Shown here one piece after another: positions 1 through 6,873 of a stretch of 14,129 nucleotides of DNA (the first letter of the stretch is position 1; each line of letters starts with the position of its first letter). Origin of the DNA: an uncultured Pseudomonadota bacterium (GTDB taxonomy: Bacteria > Pseudomonadota > Gammaproteobacteria > Burkholderiales > SG8-39); NCBI GenBank assembly GCA_903864555.1, contig CAIPGJ010000169.1:1-14129 (forward strand), read 5' to 3'. A program made the position numbers and the translations under genes. The notes under the pieces are model-generated. The model saw nothing but the letters and a program-made list of their open reading frames with translations, ran no database searches and was not told the DNA's origin.

Positions 1-228
1 CTCAATGGCGCGTACATCGGCAAACACAGCCTGGTCGGCGCCCATACCCTGGTGCCCGAAGGCAAGCGCTTTCCCGATGGTGTGCTGCTCATGGGCACAC
101 CGGCAAAGATCGTCCGCGAACTCACCCCGGAGGATCAGGTACGGGTCGCCCGTACCGCTGCCAACTACGTCGCCCGCTCCGCCCAGTACCGGCAGTTGCT
201 GAAACTCATTCCGGACGATGAATTATGA
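1..228 (+). CDS. Gamma-class carbonic anhydrase-like hexapeptide protein, 3' end (partial)
   Basis: The reading frame is open from the first base and ends with TGA at 226-228, so only the last 75 residues are present. The visible part starts in a left-handed beta-helix repeat (LNGAYIGKHSLVGAHTLV). It continues with the exit motif of gamma carbonic anhydrase/YrdA-type proteins (FPDGVLLMGTPAKIVRELT) and a C-terminal alpha helix ending in KLIPDDEL. Known family members are trimeric, cytoplasmic, metal-binding proteins; many are annotated as carbonic anhydrases without a demonstrated activity. The metal-ligand histidines lie upstream of the window, so catalytic competence cannot be judged. The next gene on the same strand starts 59 bp downstream across an AT-rich gap, so co-transcription is possible but not shown. 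Confidence 0.85.
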   Translation, partial: LNGAYIGKHSLVGAHTLVPEGKRFPDGVLLMGTPAKIVRELTPEDQVRVARTAANYVARSAQYRQLLKLIPDDEL

Positions 229-290
229 TCATTTTGAAGTGTTTATCCTCACGATCATTAGATTAAATAAATGAATGTGATCAAACAATG
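226..290 (+). promoter_or_regulatory. AT-rich 65-bp element A with 26-bp-spaced GATCA sites
   Basis: This AT-rich stretch between the two first genes contains GATCA at 227-231, 253-257 and 279-283, exactly 26 bp apart. It ends on the ATG of the histidine phosphatase gene. Compared ungapped with 11928-11992 it matches at 40 of 65 positions (counted by hand). It shares the 10-mer AATGTGATCA with 6287-6296 at the same relative offset. A weak sigma-70-like pair (TTGAAG 234-239, TTAGAT 258-263, 18-bp spacer) lies inside. Its position suggests a promoter or operator for the downstream gene. That role is inference. Confidence 0.35.
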
Positions 291-983
291 ACCAAACCCG
301 CTGCCCCCTCCTCTGTCCCCGCAGACACCACCGGTGTGGCAGCCGCCTGGCAGGCGCGAGTGGCACGCCACCGCATCGACTCGATTGCGCAACACTGCCT
401 TCCGCTAATGCCCGACGCGCGCGCCGAACGATTCATCTTCCTTCGTCACGGCGAAACGCGTGGCAACCACCTGCGCATCTTCCAGCATGCCGAAATCGAA
501 CTGAACGAGACGGGTCTGGCGCAGGCTGCCGAGGCGGCAGCGCTGCTGGCTGGCAGCGGCGTGCGGTGCATCCTCTCCAGCACCATGCACCGGGCCTGGC
601 AGACCGCGGTGATCGCTGGCGAGTCGCTGAAGCTGTCACCCACCGAAGAACCCGGCCTGCGCGAGCGCTGGTTCGGTGACCTGGTGGGCACCTCGTCGGC
701 GGAACTGGACTGGAGTTACGACCCACCCAACGGCGATCGCCTCATCGACTTTGTCACAACGACCCGGCAGGCCCTGGCCAACAGCCTTGCGAGCACCGAC
801 CCGACGCTGCTGGTGGCACACGGTGGCAGCCTCTACGTCATTGCCTACAGCCTCGGAGTGACGCTGAGGGAGGACATGGCCAGCAATGCCACACCACTGG
901 TGTTCGAGCGCAGCGATGGCCGCTGGTCGGCGCGCCATTACGCTGAGGTGAAGCTGCAGCGCGGCGGCAACATCGGCTGGTAG
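288..983 (+). CDS. Histidine phosphatase family protein (phosphoglycerate mutase-like)
   Basis: A 231-residue member of the histidine phosphatase (PGM/RHG) superfamily. The core starts near residue 48 with FIFLRHGETRGN: R53 and the phospho-acceptor H54, with R58 and N60 following. SSTMHRAWQTA (98-108) supplies the second phosphate-binding arginine, R102. LRERWFGDLVG (124-134) supplies the likely acid E126, and LLVAHGGSL (174-182) carries the second catalytic H178. All core catalytic positions are therefore intact. These enzymes remove phosphate from varied small molecules or proteins, and the substrate cannot be read from the sequence. There are no membrane segments. The first 45 or so residues are an extension with no recognised domain. 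The ATG at 288 has no clear Shine-Dalgarno, and a start at Met41 (408) is possible. A tiny frame (271-291, MNVIKQ) ends on this ATG as ATGA. Confidence 0.85.
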   Translation: MTKPAAPSSVPADTTGVAAAWQARVARHRIDSIAQHCLPLMPDARAERFIFLRHGETRGNHLRIFQHAEIELNETGLAQAAEAAALLAGSGVRCILSSTMHRAWQTAVIAGESLKLSPTEEPGLRERWFGDLVGTSSAELDWSYDPPNGDRLIDFVTTTRQALANSLASTDPTLLVAHGGSLYVIAYSLGVTLREDMASNATPLVFERSDGRWSARHYAEVKLQRGGNIGW

Positions 984-1052
984 CCCATGGATGGCCGCAA
1001 TGAGGGGCAATGCAAACTCTGTCCATTCACCTCTCGGTGAGCAGGCCTGAAA

Positions 1053-1080
1053 CAAAAAACCGGCCTGAGCCGGTTTTTTG
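1053..1080. terminator. Bidirectional rho-independent terminator
   Basis: There is a perfect 12-bp inverted repeat: CAAAAAACCGGC at 1053-1064, a CTGA loop, and GCCGGTTTTTTG at 1069-1080. The GC core is flanked by A6 and T6, so it reads as an intrinsic terminator on both strands. It lies between the 3' ends of two convergent transcription units: the histidine phosphatase on + (stop at 983) and the ABC operon on - (last stop at 1101). Confidence 0.93.
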
Positions 1081-1100
1081 TTGTGGCAGGCGCTGCGGCG

Positions 1101-2291
1101 CTACTTCTTCGGCTTCTTCTCCTGCAGCATTTCAGGACGGGTGCGCAGCAGCGGCTCGATGGGCCGTGCCGGGAAGAGGAAGGTCCACTTCGAATAGCCC
1201 TTCTCGCGCTCCACCTGTTCCAGCAGCTTGACGCGGTAGTCCACCCATTCCTTGGCCTTCTTTTCCTTGTCCTCAGGCTTCTCGTCCTTGAACGCCACGC
1301 GCTCCTTGGGCGGGTCGCCGGCAATGGAGAAAGTCACGTAGTAGCGGTTGTCCTCCGGTTTGGCGCCGGGCACCTTGTTGCCAATGCGAATGGTGTAGGT
1401 CAGGTTGTCGAAGGTCTCGGCCTTGGCCACCACCGCCTTGTCCAGGCCGGTCACCTCGTTCTTCGGATCAGCCACGACATCGATGATGTTCACGGCATAG
1501 AGCGGGCTCACCGAATCCTGGGCCTTCTGCTGGTCGGGGCGCTCCCCGCCATCGCCGAAGTTCCACCAGTCGCCCTCTTCCTTGCGCACCACGCTGTAGC
1601 GCGGCGCGCCCTCGGGGCCGACCACGCTGATGCCCTTGGTGCGGTCGACATGCAGCACTTCCTTGGCCACCCAGGCTTCCGGCTTTGCCTCGGCCTGGAT
1701 CAGTCCGTCGGACACCACGATCATCAGCTTCTCGTCGGTGCCGGACAGCAGATGGCGGCCGACCGCCTTGTCGAACTCCTTGGGCTGTTCGCCCGGAGCC
1801 GGCGGCTCGTTCACGCGCTTGATCACGGTGCGCCCCAACAACAGGCGCGCCATCGGCTTGCCAGCAGCATTCTTCAACTCCATGACCGTGCCGGTATTGC
1901 CCGCCGTGCCCTTGTCTGCAGGCTTGTCCTTGGCATCCGGATCCAGCAGCATGAAACCGGGGCGCTCGGCCGCCGTCAGGCCCTGCGTCTGCGTCACGTT
2001 GAGGCCGGCAATCTTGTTGAGCAGGTCGGCCAGGCGCCCCATTTCCACCGGGAAATCGGCACGCTCCTTCACCCTCCAGGTCTCACCGTCCTTCACCAGG
2101 CTGGTCTGGCCCTGGCCATCCCGCAGGATGATCTGTGCCACCTCGGCCGCCTTGAACTCGGGCAGCAGCTTTTGCCCGACGCGGGCATCGGACTTGTCCC
2201 AGGCACTGCGCTCAGACCACATGAGCGCGCCACCGGCCGCGCCCAGCACCACCAGCGCGATGATCAGAATCAGAAATTGCTTGCGACTCAT
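1101..2291 (-). CDS. DUF4340 domain-containing protein of an ABC export cluster
   Basis: A 396-residue protein and the last gene of the minus-strand operon. An N-terminal hydrophobic segment (about residues 5-25, FLILIIALVVLGAAGGALMW) follows MSRKQ and acts as a signal anchor. The rest is a soluble, charged domain on the outer side of the inner membrane. The segment WRVKERADFPVEMGRLADLL and the following sequence show the repeated sandwich layout typical of DUF4340 proteins. These are regularly encoded next to GldG-type ABC components and have no known biochemical role. The start is well supported: ATG at 2291 overlaps the upstream TGA as ATGA, and GGAGGG (complement of 2302-2307) lies 10 nt upstream. 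The C-terminus is lysine-rich (QEKKPKK). The gene ends just before the terminator at 1053-1080. Confidence 0.85.
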   Translation of the reverse strand: MSRKQFLILIIALVVLGAAGGALMWSERSAWDKSDARVGQKLLPEFKAAEVAQIILRDGQGQTSLVKDGETWRVKERADFPVEMGRLADLLNKIAGLNVTQTQGLTAAERPGFMLLDPDAKDKPADKGTAGNTGTVMELKNAAGKPMARLLLGRTVIKRVNEPPAPGEQPKEFDKAVGRHLLSGTDEKLMIVVSDGLIQAEAKPEAWVAKEVLHVDRTKGISVVGPEGAPRYSVVRKEEGDWWNFGDGGERPDQQKAQDSVSPLYAVNIIDVVADPKNEVTGLDKAVVAKAETFDNLTYTIRIGNKVPGAKPEDNRYYVTFSIAGDPPKERVAFKDEKPEDKEKKAKEWVDYRVKLLEQVEREKGYSKWTFLFPARPIEPLLRTRPEMLQEKKPKK

Positions 2292-4252
2292 AACGTCACC
2301 ACCCTCCTGCGGCGATACAAGGCCAGGAACACGCCGGCCAGCACAATCAGCAGCGGCACCAGGCCGATATTGATGACCTTGGTCCAGAACATCAGCGACT
2401 CGCTGTCGGCGCGCAAGTCCTTGCGCACTTCCTTCAACTCACGCCGGGCCTGGGTGGAAACGGCTTTGAACTTGTCGATCTCGGCCTGCTGCTCAGGGGT
2501 GAGGATGGTGGAAGCCTGCTGTCCCGGCGTGCGCTGCTGCTGCAACGCCTGCAGCTTCTGCGAGCTTTGCTGCACCTGGGTCTCCAGGTCCTTGATCTTG
2601 CCGGTGAAGGCCTGTTGCGCCTCGGCCTCCATGGCGCGGATCATCGTGAACGGACGCAGCACCACGGCGCGGCTGCGCACCGTGATCAGGTTGGGGTCGC
2701 CGGCAAATTGCTCAATCAGCGCCTGGGTCAGCGCGAGGTTGCCGTTGGAAGGCACCACGATGCGCTGGCCGAACACTTCCTGGATCTCCACCGCCGCACC
2801 ATCATTGACGAAGTCGGCATCGGCAATCAGCACCACGGCGGTGTCACCGCTTTGCACCAGGTGGGCTGGGGCGGCCGCGGGTTTGCCCTCGTCCTTGCCG
2901 GCCGCCTTGGCCGCCGGCTTGGCTGCCGACGTCAGGGCAGCGGGCGGCTTGGCACCGCCCTTGTCGTCCTTATCCTTAGGTACCTCGACCGGACGACCAT
3001 CGGGGAAAGCCGACTTGAACTTGCCGGTCAGCTTCATCACCAGCGGGAACTCGGTGTTGGAAGGCTGGAAGCCGCTCAAGGCCGCTGAGCCCGCCTTGGT
3101 GGCGTCAGCAGATTCCACCAGCTTCGAGTAGGTGGAACTCTTCACCAGCACCGTCTGGGTCAGTCCCTCAGCCGGCTTGCCGGTGAAAGCGCCCGGGAAA
3201 GGCAGCAGCAGGTTGCTCAGGCGACGCGTGGCCACATCATCCTTGTTGAAGGCATCCTGCAACAGCGTCAGCACCGTGGGCATGGCCCGCGGTCCCTGGC
3301 CGGAGGTGTAGCGCGTGTCCGACAGCACCCGCGTGCCATCCATGGTGATGCCCCAGGCACGCGTCAGCTTGTCCAGCGTCGAAGCAGTGCCTGCGGCGCC
3401 CTGCGCCGCCTGCGGCGCGTACTGGGCATCGAAGTAGCTGAACGGATCCATCATCGCCACCAGCTTGCCGCCACGCATGACGTACTGGTCGATGGCATAC
3501 AGGCCCTTGTCCTGGATGTCGCGCGGATGCACCACCAGCAGCACCTTGATGTCCTCGGGGATGCTCTCCGGGTTCATCTCGATGCGCCGCACGATGAAAT
3601 CACGCTCCAGCTCCGAAATCAGCACCTGCTTGTCGGAAGGCGGGATGCCACGCTGGGGCATGCCGCGCGAGCCGAACAGCGGCATGGCGCTCATCACCCC
3701 GATCACCGGTTTCTCCGGGTTGGCGGCACGGGCGATGGCGCGGGTCAGGTCGTACTCCAGCAATTCCTCGCGGTCCAGCGACAGCGCCGGTATGGCCAGC
3801 CGCTGGCCGGCATAGCTGATGGCCAGGCCGAGGTAGAACTTGTCGCCGGTCTGCAGCGTCTGCGGCTCCACGCCATCGAGCTCGGCGGCATCTTCGGCGT
3901 CGGAATCAGGCTTGGGGTCGAGCTTCTCGATGATCACCTTGTCACCGCCCTGCTGGCGATACTCGGCGAGCAGGTCCTCGACGCGACGGCCGAATGCCTT
4001 CACCTGCAAGGGCAGCGTGCCTTCGCCCTGCGAGAAGTAGAAGCGCACGCGCACCGGGGCTTCCAGCTTGTCGATGACCGCGCGGGTGCCGCTGGTCAGC
4101 GTATACAGCCGGCCGTCGGTCAGGTCCACGCGCTGCTTGAACTTGCCCAGCACGAAATTGGCCAGGATGAGGATCACCACCAGGGCGATCACCCCCCCGG
4201 TGGAATACAGCAGCGTCTCGAGACGGGCTTTTTCGTCGTGTTTCATGGTCAT
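2288..4252 (-). CDS. GldG family ABC transporter auxiliary protein
   Basis: A 654-residue membrane-anchored protein of the GldG/ABC-type auxiliary family. It has an N-terminal membrane segment (about 18-35, STGGVIALVVILILANFVLG) and a C-terminal one (about 626-647, IGLVPLLIVLAGVFLALY) followed by arginines. The large domain between them should lie in the periplasm. It includes the family motif LTDGRLYTLTSGTRAVIDKL and the SREMPQRG-like stretch SRGMPQRGIPPSDKQVLISE. A low-complexity Ala/Lys/Pro segment (about 425-465) sits mid-protein, and a Gln-rich coiled coil (about 550-620) precedes the last membrane segment. The start follows the permease stop by 6 bp. GAGGG overlaps that stop and is only 3 nt from the ATG at 4252, but 9 nt from the ATG at 4246, so Met3 may be the true start. 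In Bacteroidetes GldG works with GldA/GldF in gliding; gliding is not implied here. Confidence 0.88.
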   Translation of the reverse strand: MTMKHDEKARLETLLYSTGGVIALVVILILANFVLGKFKQRVDLTDGRLYTLTSGTRAVIDKLEAPVRVRFYFSQGEGTLPLQVKAFGRRVEDLLAEYRQQGGDKVIIEKLDPKPDSDAEDAAELDGVEPQTLQTGDKFYLGLAISYAGQRLAIPALSLDREELLEYDLTRAIARAANPEKPVIGVMSAMPLFGSRGMPQRGIPPSDKQVLISELERDFIVRRIEMNPESIPEDIKVLLVVHPRDIQDKGLYAIDQYVMRGGKLVAMMDPFSYFDAQYAPQAAQGAAGTASTLDKLTRAWGITMDGTRVLSDTRYTSGQGPRAMPTVLTLLQDAFNKDDVATRRLSNLLLPFPGAFTGKPAEGLTQTVLVKSSTYSKLVESADATKAGSAALSGFQPSNTEFPLVMKLTGKFKSAFPDGRPVEVPKDKDDKGGAKPPAALTSAAKPAAKAAGKDEGKPAAAPAHLVQSGDTAVVLIADADFVNDGAAVEIQEVFGQRIVVPSNGNLALTQALIEQFAGDPNLITVRSRAVVLRPFTMIRAMEAEAQQAFTGKIKDLETQVQQSSQKLQALQQQRTPGQQASTILTPEQQAEIDKFKAVSTQARRELKEVRKDLRADSESLMFWTKVINIGLVPLLIVLAGVFLALYRRRRVVTL

Positions 4253-4258
4253 GTTCCC

Positions 4259-5020
4259 TCAGCCTGCGCGACGGTTGCGGACGATCACGCCCGTGGTGAA
4301 CAGGGCAAAGCCGATCACCGACAGGAAGTACAGCAGGTCGCGCGAATCCACCACGCCCTTCTGGAAGCCGTCGAAATGGGTCAGCACCGAGAAGCTCGCC
4401 ACCGACTCAATCACACCGGGGCTGGCGATGCGCGAGAGCATGCCGGTGATCGGCTCGAAGCCCACCAGGATCAGCGCCATGCACAGGATCAGCGCCAGGA
4501 TGAAGCTGATCACCTGGTTGCGCGTGATGGCCGAGGTCATGCAGGCCAGCGCGAGGTAGGCGCCACCCAGCAGCAGGCTGCCAATGTAGCCCGTGGCGAT
4601 GACGCCATTGTCCGGGTCACCCAGCCAGTTCACGGTGATGACCACCGGGAAGGTCAGCGCCAGCGCGATGGCGATGAACAGCCAGGACGCCAGGTACTTG
4701 CCCAGGATGGCCTGCGGGATGGTCACCGGCATGGTGAGCAACAGTTCGATGGTGCCAAGACGCCGCTCCTCCGACCACAAGCGCATGCCGATGGCCGGCA
4801 CCAGGAACAGGAACAGCCAGGGCACAAAGCCGAAGAAGGCCCCCAGGGACGCCTCGCCGCGCTCGAAGAAACCACCCATGGTGAAGGTGAACACACCCGC
4901 CAGCAGCAGGAAGATCACCAGGAAAACGTAGGCCACCGGCGATTCGAAATAGGCGGCCAGTTCGCGACCGGCGATGATGCGCACCACCGCCCAGCTGCTC
5001 AATACCTTGCTTGTGCTCAT
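4259..5020 (-). CDS. ABC-2 type permease (GldF/NosY-like)
   Basis: A 253-residue integral membrane protein with six predicted hydrophobic segments, roughly 28-50, 61-80, 108-130, 142-162, 168-188 and 228-247. After the second segment comes MRLWSEERRLGTIELLLTMP (79-98), the cytoplasmic coupling motif characteristic of ABC-2/GldF-type permeases. HFDGFQKGVVDSRDLLYF (215-232) before the last segment is also typical. The protein pairs with the ATPase encoded immediately upstream: its ATG at 5020 overlaps that gene's stop as ATGA, and AGGAG (complement of 5028-5032) lies 7 nt upstream. The transported substrate is unknown. No nos or gliding genes are nearby to specify it. Confidence 0.9.
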   Translation of the reverse strand: MSTSKVLSSWAVVRIIAGRELAAYFESPVAYVFLVIFLLLAGVFTFTMGGFFERGEASLGAFFGFVPWLFLFLVPAIGMRLWSEERRLGTIELLLTMPVTIPQAILGKYLASWLFIAIALALTFPVVITVNWLGDPDNGVIATGYIGSLLLGGAYLALACMTSAITRNQVISFILALILCMALILVGFEPITGMLSRIASPGVIESVASFSVLTHFDGFQKGVVDSRDLLYFLSVIGFALFTTGVIVRNRRAG

Positions 5021-6012
5021 GCCTGCGCTCCTGCTGCTTCCCTGGCCATGGCGGCCTTGTGGGCGGCGGTATCCGAGAGGGTGATGGCGCGGAAGACTTC
5101 ATCCAGACGGCCTTCCTCGGTACGGAACTCCTCGATCTTCCAGTTCTCGCGCACCGCCAGTTCGGCCAGTGCACCGGCCAGTGCGCCGCTGCCGGCTTCG
5201 CGCGGAAACACCCGCATCGCCACGCGATCGCCGTCCGAGTGCAGCAATTCAGTGCGACCGGCAGAAGCCACCGCTTCCAGTTTCGGTTGCACCGCTTCGG
5301 CAGTAGCACCAGCCAGCACCAGCGAAACAGCACCGGCGCGTTCCGAGCGCGCTTTCAGCTCGCCCGGCGTGCCATTGGCGACGATGCGGCCGCGGTCGAT
5401 GATGATGGCGCGGGTACAGGCCTCGTCCACTTCCTCGAGGATGTGGGTGGAGAAGATGATGGCCTTCGACTCACCCATGCGGCGGATCAGCGTGCGCATC
5501 TCGTGTTTCTGGTTCGGGTCCAGGCCGTCGGTGGGCTCGTCGAGCACCAGCACATCCGGGTCATGAATGAGCGCCTGGGCGAAACAGGTGCGATGGCGGA
5601 AGCCCTTGGACAGCGTGTCGATGGTCTGCCCCACCACCGATTCCAGCGAGCACAGCTCGACCGCGCGGCGCACCGCGCGGCGCATATCCTCGCCGGCCAG
5701 TCCGCGCACCGAAGCGATGAAGCGCAGGAAAGACACCACGCTCATCTCGCCATAGGACGGGGCGGATTCGGGCAGGTAACCGATACGGCGCTTGGCGGGG
5801 ATGGGATCTTCCAGCATGTTGTGGCCGCAGATACTGATGCGGCCAGCCGATGGCGGAATGAATCCGGTGAGCATGCGCATGGTGGTGGATTTGCCGGCGC
5901 CGTTGGGTCCGAGAAAACCCAGCACTTCGCCTTTTTCCACCTCGAACGAAACGTCATCAACGGCGCGCTTGGCGCCAAATGACTTCGACAGGTGTTCAAC
6001 CCTGATCATCAT
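5017..6012 (-). CDS. ABC transporter ATP-binding protein (GldA-like)
   Basis: A 331-residue ATPase and the first gene of the four-gene minus-strand operon. Walker A is GPNGAGKST (35-43, K41). The Q-loop region reads IGYLPE (77-82), and the signature is LSKGF (134-138) rather than LSGGQ, as is usual in GldA/NosF-type exporters. Walker B with the catalytic glutamate is VLVLDE (154-159), followed by the D-loop TDGLD and the switch H190 in STHILEE. All catalytic parts are present, so it should hydrolyse ATP. After about residue 225 there is a roughly 100-residue C-terminal domain, common in this subfamily. The sequence begins [16 protein letters not shown] touches the first ATG (6012), and the second ATG (6009) is better spaced, so the protein may start at Met2. 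Confidence 0.93.
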   Translation of the reverse strand: MMIRVEHLSKSFGAKRAVDDVSFEVEKGEVLGFLGPNGAGKSTTMRMLTGFIPPSAGRISICGHNMLEDPIPAKRRIGYLPESAPSYGEMSVVSFLRFIASVRGLAGEDMRRAVRRAVELCSLESVVGQTIDTLSKGFRHRTCFAQALIHDPDVLVLDEPTDGLDPNQKHEMRTLIRRMGESKAIIFSTHILEEVDEACTRAIIIDRGRIVANGTPGELKARSERAGAVSLVLAGATAEAVQPKLEAVASAGRTELLHSDGDRVAMRVFPREAGSGALAGALAELAVRENWKIEEFRTEEGRLDEVFRAITLSDTAAHKAAMAREAAGAQA

Positions 6013-6020
6013 TCCTCCTC
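6013..6020 (-). promoter_or_regulatory. Ribosome binding site of the ABC operon
   Basis: The complement reads GAGGAGGA immediately before ATGATGATC. The match to the anti-SD is very strong, but it abuts the first ATG. The spacing favours initiation at the second ATG (6009). Confidence 0.65.
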
Positions 6021-6238
6021 TGGCAGTTGCCTGTATGGACAGTCACCACCGTGGTTTGTTCGCCCTGCCGCCGCCAGCGGGACTGCCAGCCGGCACTCAA
6101 CAAGTCGTCGAATTCAATGGGGGTCGAGAGTACCGATTTCAAGCCCGCCTGCAGGCTCGTTGTGCGGCAGACCACGCGACCGTCTCCTTTGCCCTGCCCG
6201 CAGCCGCTTCCGCTTGCGCGCAAAGGACCGCGTTATTC

Positions 6239-6303
6239 TGATCAATTCCAGTCGGATGGCCGCGTGGTCAGCAGCGCATCACGGACAATGTGATCAGCAT
6301 CAA
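6239..6303 (+). promoter_or_regulatory. Element C with 26-bp-spaced GATCA-like sites
   Basis: GATCA occurs at 6240-6244, GGTCA at 6266-6270 and GATCA at 6292-6296, the same 26-bp spacing as in element A. The 10-mer AATGTGATCA (6287-6296) is shared with 274-283 at the same offset. Overall ungapped identity to element A is 31 of 65 by hand count, weaker than A to B. It lies about 230 bp from the ABC start and about 250 bp from fdxA, so it could serve either. The function is inferred only. Confidence 0.25.
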
Positions 6304-6305
6304 AG

Positions 6306-6327
6306 CCCCGGATTTTACGGGGATTTT
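6306..6327 (+). other. Weak terminator-like hairpin
   Basis: CCCCG (6306-6310) pairs with CGGGG (6318-6322) around a 7-nt AT-rich loop, followed by ATTTT. The stem has only 5 bp and no + strand gene lies upstream. It could end an unseen short transcript or be chance. Confidence 0.2.
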
Positions 6328-6538
6328 GCCAGGCCGGCGACCGCCACAAACAGCAACCGGCCAGCCAGAGCGGGCGACTATACACAGAATGCCGAGGCAA
6401 GGCCAATCACCCCCCCCTTACAGCATGGGATTCACCAGCAAAAGTCCGGTCTCCAGCGTGGATTGCGATGCACCAATGGCGTAAAATTCGGCCTTTTTCG
6501 CCCCTGCGACAACTGCCTTCGCAGGCAGACTGATCCAG

Positions 6539-6543
6539 AAGGA
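6539..6543 (+). promoter_or_regulatory. Ribosome binding site of fdxA
   Basis: AAGGA lies 6 nt before the ATG at 6550. It fixes the start of the ferredoxin, although the open frame extends far upstream to 5992. Confidence 0.75.
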
Positions 6544-6549
6544 ACCTGT

Positions 6550-6873
6550 ATGACCCACGTCGTCACCGAGAACTGCATCAAGTGCAAGCACACGGACTGC
6601 GTTGACGTCTGCCCTGTGGACTGCTTCCGTGAGGGGCCCAATTTCCTCGTCATCGAACCCGATGAATGCATCGACTGCGCCGTTTGCATCCCGGAGTGCC
6701 CGGTGAACGCCATCTATGCCGAAGAGGATGTGCCCGAAGACCAGCGCGCCTTCATCGCCCTGAACGTGGAACTGGCCCGGGGATGGCCCACCATCACCAT
6801 AAAGAAAGCCGCCCTGCCCGACGCAGAGCAATGGAAAGACCTGCCCGGAAAGTTGGAGCATCTTGAGCGTTAA
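6550..6873 (+). CDS. fdxA: 7Fe ferredoxin FdxA ([3Fe-4S][4Fe-4S])
   Basis: A 107-residue ferredoxin of the Azotobacter FdI type. Numbering from Met1, C9, C17 and C50 match the [3Fe-4S] ligands. C21, C40, C43 and C46 match the [4Fe-4S] ligands. C25 matches the conserved free cysteine next to the cluster, and C12 is the extra cysteine found between C9 and C17 in this family. Length and the C-terminal tail (GKLEHLER) are normal for proteobacterial FdxA. It is a soluble, low-potential electron carrier. The start is chosen by the SD at 6539-6543 and by family alignment. Its last 11 bp overlap the start of the large oxidoreductase gene, so the two are probably translationally coupled. The oxidoreductase is therefore the likely redox partner. 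Confidence 0.96.
   Translation: MTHVVTENCIKCKHTDCVDVCPVDCFREGPNFLVIEPDECIDCAVCIPECPVNAIYAEEDVPEDQRAFIALNVELARGWPTITIKKAALPDAEQWKDLPGKLEHLER

Larger units (their letters stand above)
6013..6549. other. Divergent intergenic region, 537 bp
   Basis: This gap separates the divergent ABC operon (-) and fdxA (+). Reading frames here lack a family match and a plausible start, so I see no gene. It contains element C (6239-6303), a short GC hairpin followed by ATTTT (6306-6327), a run of eight C (6410-6417), and a -10-like TAAAAT (6482-6487) about 63 bp before fdxA without a matching -35. A 6-bp hairpin (CTGCCT 6513-6518 with AGGCAG 6523-6528) lies in the presumed fdxA leader. Promoters for both operons must lie here, but neither can be placed confidently. 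Confidence 0.5.

Noticed and set aside
274..283. CRP-like half-site TGTGATCA
   Set aside because: The second half-site (TCACA at the right spacing) is absent here and at 6287-6296, so a CRP operator is not supported.
1083..3131. Long + strand open frame (682 codons) antisense to the DUF4340 and GldG genes
   Set aside because: Low-complexity composition without motifs. It begins inside the terminator region and opposes two well-supported genes.
3527..5566. Long + strand open frame (679 codons) antisense to the ABC operon
   Set aside because: It has no family motif and is rich in His/Gln/Arg as expected from reading a GC-rich gene backwards. The minus-strand frames carry clear ABC, permease and GldG motifs with SD sites.
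5992..6549. N-terminal extension of the fdxA frame back to 5992
   Set aside because: FdxA aligns from MTHVV onward, an SD sits just before 6550, and the extension has no protein-like features.
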